A stretch of DNA of 64,000 nt from Chelydra serpentina (lineage: Eukaryota > Chordata > Testudines > Chelydridae). Of the stretch, positions 61,950-64,000 are shown one piece after another. Numbering within the stretch: position 1 is the stretch's first letter; every line of letters starts with the position of its first letter. Below the pieces are notes generated by a model, which worked only from the letters and a program-made list of their open reading frames with translations, searched no databases and had not been told where the DNA came from. The stretch lies in the NCBI GenBank assembly GCA_037349315.1, contig JBAIAC010000023.1, positions 36,432,501 through 36,496,500 on the forward strand, in the 5' to 3' direction. Both the position numbers and the translations under genes were made by a program.

Positions 61950-63010
61950 GGGTGTTTTTCACACCTTCATGATTAGCCATTTTCTAGGTCAAGGAGAAAC
62001 CACTGTGGGTCCTGTGATGGGAGGGGCAGTCTTTGGTTCCCTTGTGCTCACATTAGGACTCCTGGACAGAGCAAGTCCCAGCATGTCCCACATCTTCTAG
62101 CCATGGATGCCTCCCAAGGAAAACCGTGGGAGCTCCATTGCTGGGGCATTTCAACTAGACACTGTTTTGTGAGGGAAAAGGCCTCCTGGGCTAGACACCG
62201 AGCTAGACACACTGCGCATAACAGGGCTTTCCCCAGCTCTCGTTTTATTCAGCGTTGCATGAAACAATGGAAACACCGTGCCGGGGTTTATGGCAAATGG
62301 ACATTTAAACATGAGGCAGAAATCGTTGTGGGGAGACACGACAGGGCAGCTATCGTCCACCATCTTCCGTCCTTGCACGGGGGTATACAGCCAGGAAAAC
62401 AGAGGAAAGGCCACAGTTCCACTGTGTGGAATGGGGAGCAGGTCATGCCAGAGGACTGCACTTTCTACGGCAGCACAGGGAGGTTGGGAATGGGGCAGGC
62501 CAGTGGGCATGGCCAAGGGGTCAGCCAGGGAGAGCACAGGGGAAGGTGCTTGTGCTTTGCAAACTGGGATTCTGTTCTCCCACCCATTCCACCCGATGGA
62601 GCTCCTCTGTGCAAAGTCTATTTACTCAGGCTTTGCGCAGAGGACCAGCATTAGGCGCTATAGACACTGGAGTCTGTTACCATGCATATAAACATGGATC
62701 AGCAGGGAGCATGTGATGATTGCTGTGGCCTCCATCACAGTTTAACCTCATGGAGTATAGGAGTGCTATATAAAAGACAGGGCAGGTGTGCAGTGCTCGC
62801 TGGAGGTGGCCGGTGATACAGATTACTCAAAGTCTGAAGAACAGCTTTTACTTGTGAGCACGCACGTGACACAAGTCTTTCTGTGGTGGACTGAGAAGAT
62901 GAACAGAAACTCTGTTTTTTAAGGCTGAAAAAGGCTGGTGGAATGCAGGAAACTAGGGAGCAGGGACCGGTGAAGGATGGTGAAAAACAGGGCTATCTGC
63001 AACATGATAC
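61950..63010. other. Unclassified sequence, no gene seen
   Basis: The longest frame (183 codons, 62103-62654 plus strand) overlaps 96-137 codon frames in other phases and an antisense frame. It has no recognisable domain or signal. I do not call it a gene. Confidence 0.35.
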
Positions 63011-63014
63011 ACAC

Positions 63015-63078
63015 TGGGCCAAATTCATCCCTGGTGTGGCCCCACTGAAGTCAATGGGATTGCACCGAGGAAGAAATT
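63015..63078. repeat. Palindromic MITE (GGGCCAAATTCATCCCTGG)
   Basis: 'gggccaaattcatccctggtgtggccccactgaagtcaatggga' followed by 'tgcaccgaggaagaaattga', an imperfect mirror. Confidence 0.6.
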
Positions 63079-63329
63079 GACTCACTGCCTCCAGGAGGAG
63101 GGGACAAGCTACAAAGCACCTTTTCACTTCTAGTACCCTCCCCCGCAAAAAACAAAGGAGCTACACCAGCATAGAACTGGAACAGTAAAGCAGGCCTGGA
63201 AGGGAGATATCCACAGCACCTGCCTGGCTCTGACCCTACTTATTTTGGACATTAAAAAAAAAGAGACGGATCATTAAATTCACCACAACTGTGTGAATGA
63301 TCAGGGGAGAGCGCAGCAGCCCCGCTCAG

Positions 63330-63545
63330 AGATCACCAGGGGGCTAGCACGGCCCAAATATCACACAGGGAGAGAGCACGGCAGGGTAGCCCAGAGAGAA
63401 CACAGGGGAGAACACAGCAGCCCAGCCCGGAGCTCGCACGAGGGACAGCACGGCAGCCCAGCCCGGAGATAGCACAGCAGCCTAGCCTGGAGATAAAACA
63501 GGGGAGAACATGACAGCCCAACCTGGAGATTACACTCAGGCTCGT
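63330..63545. repeat. Degenerate minisatellite (AGCCCAGCCCGGAG units)
   Basis: Units of about 36-40 bp contain 'cagcccagcccggagat' and 'agcacagggag' / 'aacacaggggagaaca' words, repeated about five to six times with drift. The minus-strand frame gives repeated LGC residues, a by-product of the tandem array. Confidence 0.7.
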
Positions 63546-64000
63546 TATCCCTTCCCTAAAACAAAAGACTGCAAAACGTTGATGTTCAGAGGGAAGAAAG
63601 ATAAAGGAAAGCCCAGCCTGAGACTTAGAGTAAAGGGAAGAGAGGAAATATGCCCAACGCCGGCAGCTCTTTTCCAAGGGTGAATGCTTGTCAGGTTTAG
63701 TGCAGCTGAATGGAGTGGAGGTTGAGGCAGCTGAAATCCAATAATCCCCATCTTCCAGGGAATTATACTACATCGCAGACCCACCCTCTACAGTTACTGC
63801 TACAGGCGGGAGAACAGCACCTGACCCCCCTCAGCACCGATTCGATAGGGTGTTAGGACCCACGATTCCTCCCCAGCCCATCCTCATTGCACCATCCAGG
63901 CCAAAGCTCAGTACAGAGCCCCCATCAGATTATATTAGCTTCTGTTGCTCTCTGGACCCTGCACAGGCCCCGCTCCCATAGGTGAATTTCACCCACGCTG
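63546..64000. other. Unclassified sequence to window end
   Basis: No supported gene or named repeat. Confidence 0.4.

Noticed and set aside
62103..62654. 183-codon open frame
   Set aside because: Overlapped by 96-, 137- and 128-codon frames in other phases; no domain recognisable. A diverged repeat block lies in its last part.
1..64000. CRISPR array, bacterial operon or prophage
   Set aside because: No regularly spaced identical repeats with unique spacers, no ribosome-binding-site-spaced genes; the repeat content is vertebrate.

Overview
The window looks like nuclear DNA of a hidden-necked (cryptodiran) turtle. The main evidence is a tRNA-derived SINE (about 4148, 23644 and, reversed, 53091) with pol III A and B boxes and a CR1 LINE 3' tail, which is the classic tortoise Pol III SINE design. 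It occurs with many CR1 LINE 3' ends, a Penelope-like element, ancient MIR/CORE-SINE-like copies and several palindromic or hAT-type non-autonomous DNA transposons of kinds common in turtle and crocodilian genomes. The species call is inference; an archosaur with the same repeats is the main alternative.

I find no intact host protein-coding gene, no coding exon I can defend and no free-standing RNA gene. All long open frames lie either in GC-rich transposons, where stop codons are rare by composition, or in decayed CR1/Penelope ORFs. The window therefore reads as intergenic or deep-intronic sequence built from layered transposon insertions, separated by AT-rich sequence that I could not classify.

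Layout. 0-5.1 kb: two solo LTRs (1203-2237 and about 3818-5087), each carrying the same two kinds of DNA transposon; the second also carries a SINE. 6-7.7 kb: a hAT element with an internal minisatellite, then a 1-kb CR1 fragment. 10-13 kb: a MIR-like SINE split by a MITE, and a pyrimidine-rich degenerate tandem repeat. 14-16.8 kb: two CR1 3' ends. 17.8-21.1 kb: a palindromic TIR element, an AT-rich dyad repeat and two hAT elements, one with an exact 8-bp target duplication. 22-25 kb: MIR-like SINEs and one tRNA SINE. 26-27.3 kb: an old SINE split by a MITE, then a CpG-rich block partly made of a hAT end. 29-32.5 kb: MITEs and a CR1. 34-37.5 kb: a MIR, a truncated hAT and a clean solo LTR with target duplication. 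38.8-46.9 kb: MITEs, two copies of a GC-rich hAT family 0.7 kb apart (one inside a solo LTR), and two further hATs with exact 8-bp duplications. 47.7-49.6 kb: a large GC-rich hAT-like module, then CR1. 50.5-51.2 kb: a 5'-truncated Penelope-like element with an 11-bp target duplication, a GIY-YIG remnant and a hammerhead-like 3' motif. 53-58.3 kb: a reversed SINE, GC-rich hATs and a 530-bp near-perfect palindrome. 58-64 kb: mostly unclassified, with MITEs and a degenerate minisatellite near 63.4 kb.

The observations I rate highest are: (1) GC-rich DNA transposons of several families that carry splice-donor-like GGTAAG motifs, four copies also having a paired inverted CCAAT module, like portable promoter/first-exon cassettes; (2) the large palindrome at 56639-57171; (3) the hammerhead-like motif at the Penelope 3' end; (4) repeated nesting in which exact target duplications give a relative order of insertion.
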